From positions 744,001 to 808,000 of the forward strand of contig JAQNBH010000005.1 in the NCBI GenBank assembly GCA_028752905.1: a stretch of DNA of 64,000 bases, written 5' to 3'. The position numbers were made by a program, and so were the translations under genes. The notes under the pieces are model-generated. The model did not search any database. It saw only the letters and a program-made list of their open reading frames with translations, and was not told where the DNA came from. Origin of the DNA: Cladorhizidae sp. MBARI D1340-BT2. Taxonomy: Eukaryota; Porifera; Demospongiae; Poecilosclerida; Cladorhizidae. Below are positions 54,901 to 63,998 of the stretch, piece after piece. Position 1 is the stretch's first letter. Each line of letters opens with the position of its first letter.

Positions 54901-56225
54901 TCTGTGCATGAGAAGAGTCAGTGCCACAAGTGTTCTGTACATGAGAAGAGTCAGTGCCACAAGTGTTCTGTGCATGAGAAGAGTCAGTGCCACAAGTGTT
55001 CTGTGCATGAGAAGAGTCAGTGCCACAAGTGTTCTGTGCATGAGAAGAGTCAGTGCCACAAGTGTTCTGTGCATGAGAAGAGTCAGTGCCACAAGTGTTC
55101 TGTGCATGAGAAGAGTCAGTGCCACAAGTGTTCTGTGCATGAGAAGAGCCAGTGCCACAAGTGTTCTGTACATGAGAAGAGTCAGTGCCACAAGTGTTCT
55201 GTACATGAGAAGAGTCAGTGCCACAAGTGTTCTGTGCATGAGAAGAGTCAGTGCCACAAGTGTTCTGTGCATGAGAAGAGCCAGTGCCACAAGTGTTCTG
55301 TACATGAGAAGAGTCAGTGCCACAAGTGTTCTGTACATGAGAAGAGTCAGTGCCACAAGTGTTCTGTGCATGAGAAGAGCCAGTGCCACAAGTGTTCTGT
55401 GCATGAGAAGAGCCAGTGCCACAAGTGTTCTGTACATGAGAAGAGTCAGTGCCACAAGTGTTGTGTGCATGAGGAGAGTCACTGCCACAAGTGTTCTGTA
55501 CATGAGAAGAGTCAGTGCCACAAGTGTTCTGTGCATGAGAAGAGTCAGTGCCACAAGTGTTCTGTACATGAGAAGAGTCAGTGCCACAAGTGTTCTGTGC
55601 ATGAGAAGAGTCAGTGCCACAAGTGTTCTGTACATGAGAAGAGCCAGTGCCACAAGTGTTCTGTACATGAGAAGAGTCAGTGCCACAAGTGTTCTGTGCA
55701 TGAGAAGAGTCAGTGCCACAAGTGTTCTGTGCATGAGAAGAGTCACTGCCACAAGTGTTCTGTGCATGAGAAGAGTCAGTGCCACAAGTGTTCTGTGCAT
55801 GAGGAGAGTCAGTGCCACAAGTGTTCTGTGCATGAGGAGAGCCAGTGCCACAAGTGTTCTGTGCATGAGAAGAGTCAGTGCCACAAGTGTTCTGTGCATG
55901 AGAAGAGTCAGTGCCACAAGTGTTCTGTACATGAGAAGAGCCAGTGCCACAAGTGTTCTGTGCATGAGAAGAGTCAGTGCCACAAGTGTTCTGTGTATGA
56001 GGAGAGTCAGTGCCACAAGTGCTCTGTGCATGAGAAGAGTCAGTGCCACAAGTGTTCTGTGCATTGAAGAGTCAGTGCCACAAGTGTTCTGTACATGAGA
56101 AGAGTCAGTGCCACAAGTGTTCTGTGCATGAGAAGAGTCAGTGCCACAAGTGTTCTGTGCATTGAAGAGTCAGTGCCACAAGTGTTCTGTGCATGAGGAG
56201 AGTCAGTGCCACAAGTGTTCTGTGT
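48974..56225. repeat. 33-bp tandem array, 7.25 kb (about 220 copies)
   Basis: Unit GTGTTCTGTGCATGAGAAGA + GTCAGTGCCACAA with G/A, AAG/AGG, GTC/GCC and TGC/CAC variants. Variant density rises to the right (53-56 kb), while 49.5-52 kb is almost uniform. Because 33 is a multiple of 3 and the unit is stop-free in several frames, giant frames run on both strands. Indels at about 49030, 49188, 51327, 52394, 53147 and 54281 shift them. Lies in the IDH3 intron after exon 9 and reaches the gap. Confidence 0.97.
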
Positions 56226-56410
56226 TTTGTTGCTGGCATAAAGACACTCTTTTACACCAAAACCTAATCTGCTAATGAAGCTAATCAGTGTGTATATGCA
56301 GTAATCATTCCCACAATGGCCGGCCTGCATCGCCACATACCTGACATGTACATATATCAATGCTCCCACACAAGCACTGCTGTGCTAGATATGAGCACAC
56401 ATGCACGTAC

Positions 56411-56513
56411 CTGCATGCAGCAGTTGTCGATGATCATAGAGTCAAACTTAATGCTGGGGTAGAGTTGAGCCATCTCCCCACACTCACGCAGAAACAAACC
56501 ATCAGAGAGCTTC
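56411..56513 (-). CDS. IDH3 exon 9 (last visible)
   Basis: Encodes [34 protein letters not shown]. Acceptor GTTGCTAG, donor ATGCAG|GTACGT, phase 0. The following exon (expected LVxxPxQFDVLVMPNLYG) is not found before the array and gap. Confidence 0.93.
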
Positions 56514-59500
56514 CTAGCAACAGCATTGGCAGGACCACATCAAATATCACAATTTCAATTCTGTCAGGCCTTACACAAGATGAGAGAGAGTGTATGTGTG
56601 AGGCTCACATGATGTTGGCCTTGTGGATGGCTGTCACACGACTCCTGTTGTGCCTGGTGGCATAATCAAAAGCATACTTGGCTATTCTCCGCGACTTCTC
56701 ACGCGTAATTATCTTCAGACTCTCCACAATTCCTGCATGCATCAAGTGGTCACACTGTGTTACACATGCATCAAGTGCCCACACACACTGCCCAGGGTAC
56801 ACTAGCATCAAGTACCCACACACACTGCCCAGGGTACACTAGCATCAAGTACCCACACACACTGCCCAGGGTACACTAGCATCAAGTGCCCACACACACT
56901 GCCCAGGGTACACTAGCATCAAGTACCCACACACACTGCCCAGGGTACACTAGCATCAAGTGCCCACACACACTGCCCAGGGTACACTAGCATCAAGTAC
57001 CCACACACACTGGGGTATACTAGCATCAAGTACCCACACACACTGCCCAGGGTACACTAGCATCAAGTACCCACACACACTGCCCAGGGTACACTAGCAT
57101 CAAGTACCCACACACACTGCCCAGGGTACACTAGCATCAAGTGCCCACACACACTGCCCAGGGTACACTAGCATCAAGTACCCACACACACTGGGGTATA
57201 CTAGCATCAAGTACCCACACACACTGCCCAGGGTACACTAGCATCAAGTACCCACACACACTGCCCAGGGTACACTAGCATCAAGTACCCACACACACTG
57301 CCCAGGGTACACTAGCATCAAGTACCCACACACACTGCCCAGGGCACACTAGCATCAAGTACCCACACACACTGGGGTACACTAGCCCACACACACTGGG
57401 GTACACTATGTAGCATCAAGTGCCCAAACACACTGGGGTACACTAGCATCAAGTACCCACACACACTGGGTGTGGTTATAGCTGGGTATGGGGCTGAACT
57501 GGCTAGGGCTAGAACTGGTTAGAACTAGGGCTAGGACTGGCTAAGACATTGGAATGCGTATCTCACCTAATGCAAGAGACTAGATGTGGCCATGCCTATG
57601 TGTACTGCCATATTAGGAGGGTAATTGCTAGGAAGAATGCTGTGGCCACACCCACTGCTGCATTAGGAGGGGTGTTGTGGTTGCCTACCTGACACGCCCT
57701 CATGCTCCAGCCCGCTGTACTCCCCCTCAGTGTTCTCCCTGATCACCACCAGGTCCACGTTGCTATGGCGCGTGACAACCCCAGGAATGGACTTGCACAG
57801 GACCACGTTAGCAAACAAGTCGAGTTGCAACCTATCAACACAATCATGAGTAATCATCACCTCCACCTTATTATGCATGCATGTGTGTATTTGTTATCAT
57901 TGTGTATGTATACATGTACATTGTCGGCATGAATACGTTTACTGTGTCTACATGCATGTGTGTATATTATGTGTCTACGTATGAACATGTATATACATGT
58001 ATGTATCAGCCTCCCCAGTGTTTAGTATTGGCCCAATAGCATATCAGCTGATGCTTAATTAACAATACAGTTCAAAGTTCATTTTTGTCAAATAATAGAA
58101 TTTCAGTTATACATATTGTGGGTGTGGCTGGTGAAAATATGCAGTTCTAGCTCCACCCTAAGCTCCACCCTAGCCCTGTCTCGTGAGTGAGGTTTGCTGA
58201 AGCGTGGATGTCTGGCGAGGGTGTTCCTGGCAGAGCTCAAACAAGCACTGGCATAGATCAAACAATGGAAGTTTGACTTTCCCTGGATTTAAAGTTGGAG
58301 GATGACAAGGTGTGGCATTGCTGATAACAATCATCGGCCTAGTAAGGTCGGCATCGGCTGAGAGACATTGGGCAACTAGCCTCACACGACTCTAACAGGC
58401 AGAGCTTAGTGAAGCATGCTAAGAGTGAGTGCCACATCACGCTAGGCTGACTTGGATTTGGGGAGATGGTGCAGTGCCTGGAGAGATTGTACAAGCCCTC
58501 AACTTTCTACCTCCTCTTCCCCCTCTCTTGGTGTTGATGGATCCATGTCTTCCAGAAGCATCATTGCAAACAGTACACAACAGTAACTTCTCCCATGAAA
58601 TATTTCAAGAGAATTATATCCACTATTATAAAACGAGTATTCAGGCTTGAGTATAATTTGTAGAATATGCATGTCAATCGTATTATGTACTGCTTGTGGT
58701 AGATACTATATTGATTCATAGCTCTTTGACTTGCTACAATATTATGTCTAGTCCAGTGCAACCCGTCGACACAATAATGAATACAAGACCAAAAAACATA
58801 GACCATCATGGTTGATGGGTCCACTACTCCACCGATGACTTGCCAATATCCCTTACAAAAGCCCTGGGGAGAACACTGTGTATGTGTGTGTGTGTGTGTG
58901 ATGTATGTGTGTGAGTATGTATGTATATGTGTGAGTAAGTATTGTGTACGTGTGTTTGTATGTGTGTGGTGTGTGTGTGGTGAATATTGCAAACTGGGAG
59001 TGTTAATAACTAGCTTAGGTGAGTGAGAGGCCCACACAAGCCAAGGACCACTAGCTCTTGTGCTCACTGCAGCCCACAGATGCTCTGACTGGAAAATCTG
59101 GCTGGCTCCAACATCCCACACAGGCCCTGGGTACATAATCACCCTCCTAGCCCTAGCCCTCGCCCTGGGTACTTAGTCTCCCTCGCCCTGGGTACTTAGT
59201 CTCCCTCCTAGCCCTAGTCCTAGCTTAGTCTCCCTCCTAGCCCTAGTCCTAGCTTAGTCTTCCTCCTAGCCCTAGCCCTGGGTGCTTAGTCTCCCTCCTA
59301 GCCCTAGTCCTAGCCCTGGGTGCTTAGTCTCCCTCCTAGCCCTAGCCCTAGCCCTGGGTGCTTAGTCTCCCTCCTAGCCCTAGCCCTAGCCCTGGGTGCT
59401 TAGTCTCCCTCCTAGCCCTAGCCCTGGGTGCTTAGTCTCCCTCCTAGCCCTAGCCCTAGCCCTGGGTGCTTAGTCTCCCTCCTAGCCCTGGCCCTGGGTG

Positions 59501-62500
59501 CTTAGTCTCCCTCCTAGCCCTGGCCCTGGGTGCTTAGTCTCCCTCCTAGCCCTTGCCCTAGCCCTGGGTGCTTAGTCTCCCTCCTAGCCCTAGCCCTAGC
59601 CCTGGGTACTTAGTCTCCCTCCTAGCCCTTCCTCCTAGCCCTAGCCCTGGGTGCTTAGTCTCCCTCCAGCCCTAGCCCTAGCCCTGGGTGCTTAGTCTCC
59701 TGCCTAGCCCTATTCATTGATATTTGGTGTCCCTCCGAGACCTATCCCTAGATATTTAGTCTCCCTCTTAGCTGAAGCAGACGGTGTACTCTATCCATAA
59801 CAACTGTTGTTGCAAAGTGGGTCATCCCACGGCCAGAGGTGCAGCAAGGTTCATGACAGTCGGTAGAGGTCATCCATGACCAGAGGTGCAGCAAGGTTCA
59901 TGACAGTCGGTAGAGGTCATCCATGACCAGAGGTGCAGCAAGGTTCATGCCAGTCGGTAGAGGTCATCATGTCCAGAGGTGCAGCAAGGTTCATGACAGT
60001 CGGTAGAGGTCATCATGTCCAGAGGTGCAGCAAGGTTCATGACAGTCGGTAGAGGTCATCATGTCCAGAGGTGCAGCAAGGTTCATGGCAGTCGGTAGAG
60101 GTCATCCATGACCAGAGGTGCAGCAAGATTTACGAAGCTATCTAGAATTGTTGCTTATGAAGCCGTTATGCTAATAGCTGACACTCTGCATAGCCACTTA
60201 CTTAATTAACACTGGGCACAGAGGTATATACAGTGTGACACAGTGTAACAACTTCAACTCACCGACTCAGCACTTGGAGCTAGTTAGAGCTCCAGTTTGC
60301 CATGTGGTAGCTGACCTCGAGTGCGGCACACGTCAACTACACATCTACAACTCCTGGTCCCAAGTTGTCTTCGTGAAAAGACAAGCCCTCCAGGGAGAGC
60401 TTGGAAATCCTCGAGAGGAATTCCGTCAGAAACCTCGCAGCATCTAAGCAGCTGCCTTTCTTGATGAATTTCCCTCCCATAATGCTATTGACAAATGGGA
60501 TCACCTTTTTAATTTTTCTTTTCATCGTCTCGGAGTCCCAAGGGGAGGTGTCTCAGAGTCCCAGGGGGAGGTGACCGCTTCAGAAGCTTTGCCTCTGACA
60601 TCAACTAATCAATGCAATCTGAATCCAACCTCTCACCTACACCGATCTCTTGGCATCATTCCGGTTCCATTCCTCCTCCGGCTTGACCCATTTTGGCTAA
60701 GACAATTGTACTGTACTAAGCTCGACATGGAGATTTGGGGGCTGTCTACATCAGGGGGCTGTCTACATCAGGGGGCTGTCTACATCAGGGGGCTGTCTAC
60801 ATCAGGGGGCTGTCTACATCAGGGGGCTGTCTACATCAGGGGCTGTCTCGGATGATTCCTCAGCCAATAAAGACCCCCGATTTCCTTACGGGATCAACAT
60901 CCTCACCTCAGTGATCTGGAGGGTGTGCCATCAACCAAACTACCCTCGAGAGTGCCGTCAAACTACCCCCGAGAGTGCCATCATCCAAACTACCCCCGAG
61001 AATGCTGTCAAACTACCCCGACTGCAGGAAGAGGAACTACGAGGTCTTAGCCACTGCTGAAGGTGGAACTTCAAAAGATGTGGCATCATCATCTAAAGTT
61101 GGAGCTACATGTAGGGGAATGACTGGATTTGAATGAGGTGAGGATGTTGATCCCGTAAGTGGAGAGACAGAGCTACTGTGGTGGGGAGACAGAGCTACTG
61201 TAGTGGAGAGACAGAGCTACTGTAGTGGAGAGACAGAGCTACTGTAGTGGAGAGACAGAGCTACTGTAGTGGAGAGACAGAGCTACTGTAGTGGAGAGAC
61301 AGAGCTACTGTAGTGGAGAGACAGAGCTACTGTAGTGGAGAGACAGAGCTACTGTAGTGGAGAGACAGAGCTACTGTAGTGGAGAGACAGAGCTACTGTA
61401 GTGGAGAGACAGAGCTACTGTAGTGGAGAGACAGAGCTACTGTAGTGGAGAGACAGAGCTACTGTAGTGGAGAGACAGAGCTACTGTAGTGGAGAGGTAG
61501 TGACTTGGTCAACAGTGACTTCTATCGGTAGGAAAAATAACTGCAGAGTCTCTGCGGGTATCAGTTAATTACTTCAGCTCTAGTAACTGTCTAACCATAA
61601 GTACATGTTGAGTGAATGTAATTGGTTAGCTATGACTTTAATACTAAGGGTCTACCGTAAGTACACGTTGAGTGAATGATGGTCAACTTCATCCAGTTTA
61701 GTACGCAAGACTCCTGAATGGTATGGAAGGAAGAAGTAGGAGGAGAAGTAAGAGGACGAGGGAGGAAGCAAGGGGAACAGATGAAGCCGTGGGAGTGGGG
61801 AGCAGAGGCAGGGAAAAGAGGGGAGGTCCGAAGAGGAAGGGAGTGAGGAGGAGGAGGAGGAGGTGGGTAAGGAGGGAGGTGAGGAGGGGTTGGAGAGGAA
61901 ATGGAAGAAGAGGAGTGGGGAGGAGGGAGGAGTGGGGAGAGGGAGGAGTGGGAGGAGAGAGGGCAGAGTGGGGAGAGAGGGAGGAGTGGGGAGAGGGAGG
62001 AGTGGTGTAAGTGAGTATGAAACAAGCAGTGGCTGGTGAGGTAGAGAAGTGCCATGATGACTCTAGTGCTCACCTTTCAGTCCCATTCCATTCCTCTTGA
62101 TGGAAGTGACAGCTTCTTGGACAGTAGAATGATCAGAGATGATGCCACTACATATGTACAGCACTACCATGACATCATGACCATGACATCATGACAGAGG
62201 GAAGGTGAGAGAGATGGGCGGATCAGAGATGATGCCACTACATATGTACAACACTACCATGACATCATGACCATGACATCATGACCATGACATCATGACA
62301 GAGGGAAGGTGAGAGAGATGGGCGGATCAGAGATGATGCCACTACATATGTACAACACTACCATGACATCATGACCATGACATCATGACCATGACATCAT
62401 GACAGAGGGAAGGTGAGAGAGATGGGCGGATCAGAGATGATGCCACTACATATGTACAGCACTACCATGACATCATGACCATGACATCATGACCATGACA

Positions 62501-63185
62501 TCATGACCATGACATCATGACCATGACATCATGACCATGACAGAGGGAAGGTGAGAGAGATGGGCGGGTTCATGCAAGCCCTGCAATTGTGTTGCCTTTG
62601 AGGAATTTTAATGAAGTGTTTCACATTTGTTGGGATGCAACTACCTATCATGAAGCAGTGTGAAGTCTCACCTCACCAGGATCTCTTCAAAGTCCACAGG
62701 CACATTGGCACGGCTACATGCAGAGGAGTACAGGCAACAACCCGGCGTATTGTTATTATAACACATCATGGATGCTTATACTAGTGTACCTGAACACAAG
62801 CTTGACACAGGAGGCTAGTTCAGGTCCTATGCCGTCCCCTGGGATCAAGGTCACTGTGTGCCGACCTCCATAGGTACTCCTGGAGTGAGCCTACACAAGA
62901 ATGCCACAGGTAGCAGTTAGAGAAGAGAGATACTGGAGCTAGTTTGCTGCATACTTCATGAAAGCTGTCATTGCTAAATAACCTAGCAATCCCAGTAGAG
63001 GGAGCAGCCAGGTGATGGGGATGATATGTAGCAGCAGGGAGAACAGTCCGGTGAGTGCGAGGACTCAGAAGAGGCACGCTCAACACCTGACAAACAGAAC
63101 GTTATTAACTATTTTGCTATGAAGTAGAGTCCATTATGTGATCTTTTCTACGTACCTTAGCCAAGGCTCTCCTCGCTTGCAACAT
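56411..63185 (-). CDS. NAD-isocitrate dehydrogenase subunit, beta/gamma type, mitochondrial (9 exons, 3' end lost in gap)
   Basis: Regulatory-type subunit of IDH3, which converts isocitrate to 2-oxoglutarate in the TCA cycle. Exons in order: 63185-63156, 63086-62955, 62890-62790, 62713-62672, 62147-62074, 61713-61656, 57831-57689, 56732-56609, 56513-56411; GT-AG borders and phases all join, about 269 codons. The family is about 390 long, so ~120 C-terminal residues are missing towards the gap. Seen: presequence [138 protein letters not shown] and CKSxPGVVTRH resemble gamma; [11 protein letters not shown] and IIDNCCMQ resemble beta. IIDNCCMQ in place of the alpha-type LDTVCLN argues against the catalytic subunit. 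I leave the symbol open between IDH3B and IDH3G. Confidence 0.9.
56609..56732 (-). CDS. IDH3 exon 8
   Basis: Encodes [40 protein letters not shown]. The HKANIM block holds the conserved lysine of the active-site region. Acceptor GCATGCAG, donor ATCAT|GTGAGC, phase 2. Confidence 0.95.
56760..57475. repeat. 37-bp tandem array in IDH3 intron 7
   Basis: About 19 units of GTACACTAGCATCAAGTACC + CACACACACTGCCCAGG, some lacking CCCAGG. The unit shares GCACTTGATGC (minus strand) with the acceptor region of exon 8 but includes no coding bases. A short GGCTAGGGCTAG stretch follows at 57500-57545. Confidence 0.93.
57689..57831 (-). CDS. IDH3 exon 7
   Basis: Encodes [61 protein letters not shown] is the substrate-loop signature of the family. 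Acceptor GTTGATAG, donor TCAG|GTAGGC, phase 1. Confidence 0.95.
57832..59145. other. IDH3 intron 6, possible transposon debris
   Basis: Contains a TG/TATG-rich stretch (57890-58010), minus-strand open stretches without clear family (58385-58170 and about 59140-59030) and a TG microsatellite (58882-58985). The pieces look like decayed coding sequence of mobile elements, but I cannot name the family. Confidence 0.4.
59150..59720. repeat. CTAGCC-based composite array
   Basis: About 17 units of TGGGTGCTTAGTCTCCCTCC followed by 1-3 TAGCCC hexamers, in IDH3 intron 6. Same telomere-like hexamer as at 1-130 and 3822-4312, here on the opposite strand. Confidence 0.92.
59830..60130. repeat. 47-bp tandem array
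   Basis: Seven units beginning CCAGAGGTGCAGCAAGGTTC in IDH3 intron 6, alternating CCATGA and CATGT spacers. Confidence 0.92.
60131..60730. other. IDH3 intron 6, unassigned open stretches
   Basis: Both strands are open around 60235-60525. The minus-strand peptide includes [20 protein letters not shown], which looks protein-like but matches nothing I know. Could be transposon debris. Confidence 0.3.
60735..60850. repeat. 17-bp tandem array
   Basis: About 7 exact units of GGGGGCTGTCTACATCA in IDH3 intron 6. Confidence 0.95.
60885..61159. repeat. 26-bp perfect inverted repeat bounding 275 bp
   Basis: CTTACGGGATCAACATCCTC + ACCTCA at 60885-60910 and its exact reverse complement at 61134-61159. 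The interior has three CCGAGAGTGCC-type repeats and a short open stretch. May be a miniature inverted-repeat element. Confidence 0.75.
61157..61497. repeat. 22-bp tandem array
   Basis: About 15 almost identical units of GTGGAGAGACAGAGCTACTG + TA, directly after the inverted repeat. The high identity suggests recent expansion. Confidence 0.95.
61563..61590. repeat. Extra copy of the IDH3 exon 6 end and donor
   Basis: CTAACCATAAGTACATGTTG + AGTGAATG repeats, with three changes, the sequence at 61653-61680, which is the 3' end and donor of exon 6 (minus strand). The copies are 90 bp apart. Confidence 0.8.
61656..61713 (-). CDS. IDH3 exon 6 (58 bp)
   Basis: Encodes [22 protein letters not shown](A/Y)LR before LDLFANV is as in yeast IDH1-type subunits. 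A pyrimidine tract and CCATTCAG acceptor; donor TTACG|GTAGAC, phase 2. The last bases and donor are duplicated once, downstream, at 61563-61590. Confidence 0.83.
62074..62147 (-). CDS. IDH3 exon 5
   Basis: Encodes [20 protein letters not shown] then GMGLKG, where animals have AIxxIxRNxVALKG. Acceptor CATATGTAG, donor GAAAG|GTGAGC, phase 1. The acceptor plus first ~17 bases recur three more times upstream. Confidence 0.88.
62131..62560. repeat. 90-104 bp tandem repeat at the IDH3 exon 5 acceptor
   Basis: GATCAGAGATGATGCCACTA + CATATGTACA recurs at 62131, 62221, 62325 and 62429. The minus strand gives acceptor CATATGTAG plus the first 17 bases of exon 5. Inside each unit CATGACATCATGAC (14 bp) is itself repeated 2-5 times, explaining the unequal spacing. 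Fills most of IDH3 intron 4. Confidence 0.9.
62672..62713 (-). CDS. IDH3 exon 4 (42-bp micro-exon)
   Basis: Encodes [13 protein letters not shown]. Acceptor GCATGTAG, donor GTGAG|GTGAGA, phase 2. An alternative donor five bases earlier would break the frame. Matches VPVDFEEV of IDH3G. Confidence 0.86.
62790..62890 (-). CDS. IDH3 exon 3
   Basis: Encodes [20 protein letters not shown] then [24 protein letters not shown] is the N-terminal signature of isocitrate/isopropylmalate dehydrogenases. Acceptor TTGTGTAG, donor TTCAG|GTACAC, phase 2. Confidence 0.93.
62955..63086 (-). CDS. IDH3 exon 2
   Basis: 44 codons from [20 protein letters not shown] to [11 protein letters not shown], the rest of the presequence. 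Acceptor TTTGTCAG, donor CATGAA|GTATGC. This donor was chosen over GCTAG|GTTATT because only it keeps frame into exon 3. Confidence 0.78.
63156..63185 (-). CDS. IDH3 exon 1 (10 codons)
   Basis: ATG at 63185-63183, encoding [10 protein letters not shown]; donor GCTAAG|GTACGT, phase 0. Basic and free of acidic residues, suited to mitochondrial import. Chosen because exon 2 has no ATG in frame at its start. Confidence 0.78.
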
Positions 63186-63335
63186 AAGGAGAGCTAATGA
63201 TAAAAGGAGGGGCCGGGGAAAACTAAATAGGCTCAATTCTGGGATCAATTACAGTATGCGCTACACGCATTTATATTAAGCAATGCGAGCGGTGGAATTA
63301 CGGGAGGGTAGAATTGCGCGGGAGTCTGCCCGAAC
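63186..63335. promoter_or_regulatory. Putative IDH3 promoter region
   Basis: 150 bp between the IDH3 start codon (minus) and the ISXO2-like ORF (plus). Contains a GC-box-like GGGGCCGGGG (63209-63218) and an AATTACGGGAGGG stretch. Assignment rests on position only. Confidence 0.4.
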
Positions 63336-63998
63336 ATGTCTTTGCTGATATTGGGATCGGTAGCATTCGCAGGGACCCCTGCTATTGTCAGCTTTCTGCA
63401 GAGGAAGAGCTTGCTATCTACACACAAGAAGTGTACATGTGGGTCCATGATGGGGCTGAAGGATAGGGCTGATATTAGTGATGGCTGTCGTTGGAAATGC
63501 CCTAACTGCAAAGCTACACTGAGCATCAGAAAGGGAAGTTTTTTTGATAAATCCAAGCTATCTTTACAGAAGTGGCTTCTTTTGATTCATTCTTCTTTTG
63601 ATTCATTGGTGGTCCAAACAGTACCCTGTGAAGGATGCCGCAGCTGATGTGGTAGTGTCTCCTGTGACTGCAGTGCAGGTATATATACAGCTGGATGAGG
63701 GATGTCTGTAGCCACAGATTGTGCATAGATCCGCAAATAAAACTTGGAGGTCCTGAGGTAGTTGTGGCCATTGATGAGTCTCTATTCTCACATAAACCAA
63801 AGGTATATACATGTATATATATATTATATATATATTGTTTATTTAATATTGTTCTTCACTTCTAGTATCATAGAGGTCGACCTTCAGAGGACCAGCATGG
63901 GTATTTGGAGTTTGTGACATAAGTAAAGAACCTGCACTTGGGTATATGGAATTAGTGGATTGTCGGGATGCTGCCACACTATAACCCATTATACAGGC
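63336..63998 (+). pseudogene. ISXO2-like transposase-domain gene, frameshifted
   Basis: Resembles the animal ISXO2-like (IS1595-type DDE) transposase-domain proteins. Plus strand: MSLLILGSVAFAGTPAIVSF; KKCTCGSMMGLKDRADISDG; CRWKCPNCKATLSIRKGSFF (CxC...CPxC zinc ribbon); KSKLSLQKWLLL; after a frameshift KQYPVKDAAADVVVSPVTAV; after another, YSWMRDVCSHRL, then KLGGPEVVVAIDESLFSHKP carrying the first catalytic Asp. An apparent intron (GTATAT...TTCTAG, 63803-63867) precedes YHRGRPSEDQHG, then shifted WVFGVCDISKEPALGYMELV and a stop within AATL-PIIQA. At least three frameshifts and a stop in 660 bp mean it is decayed, unless the assembly is poor here. It is cut by the right edge. Confidence 0.82.

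Noticed and set aside
48682..56098. Very long open frames on both strands (up to ~1190 codons), with CHKC...H-like zinc-knuckle spacing in one plus frame
   Set aside because: They follow from a 33-bp stop-free unit whose period is a multiple of 3. Indels shift the frame several times, frames are open on both strands, one even reads through the N gap, and no splice or start context is present.
58882..58985. Possible coding stretch with Val/Cys repeats
   Set aside because: TG microsatellite read as protein.
60235..60525. Possible exon of a fourth gene
   Set aside because: Open on both strands, no recognisable family and no clear splice borders; listed only as an unassigned stretch.
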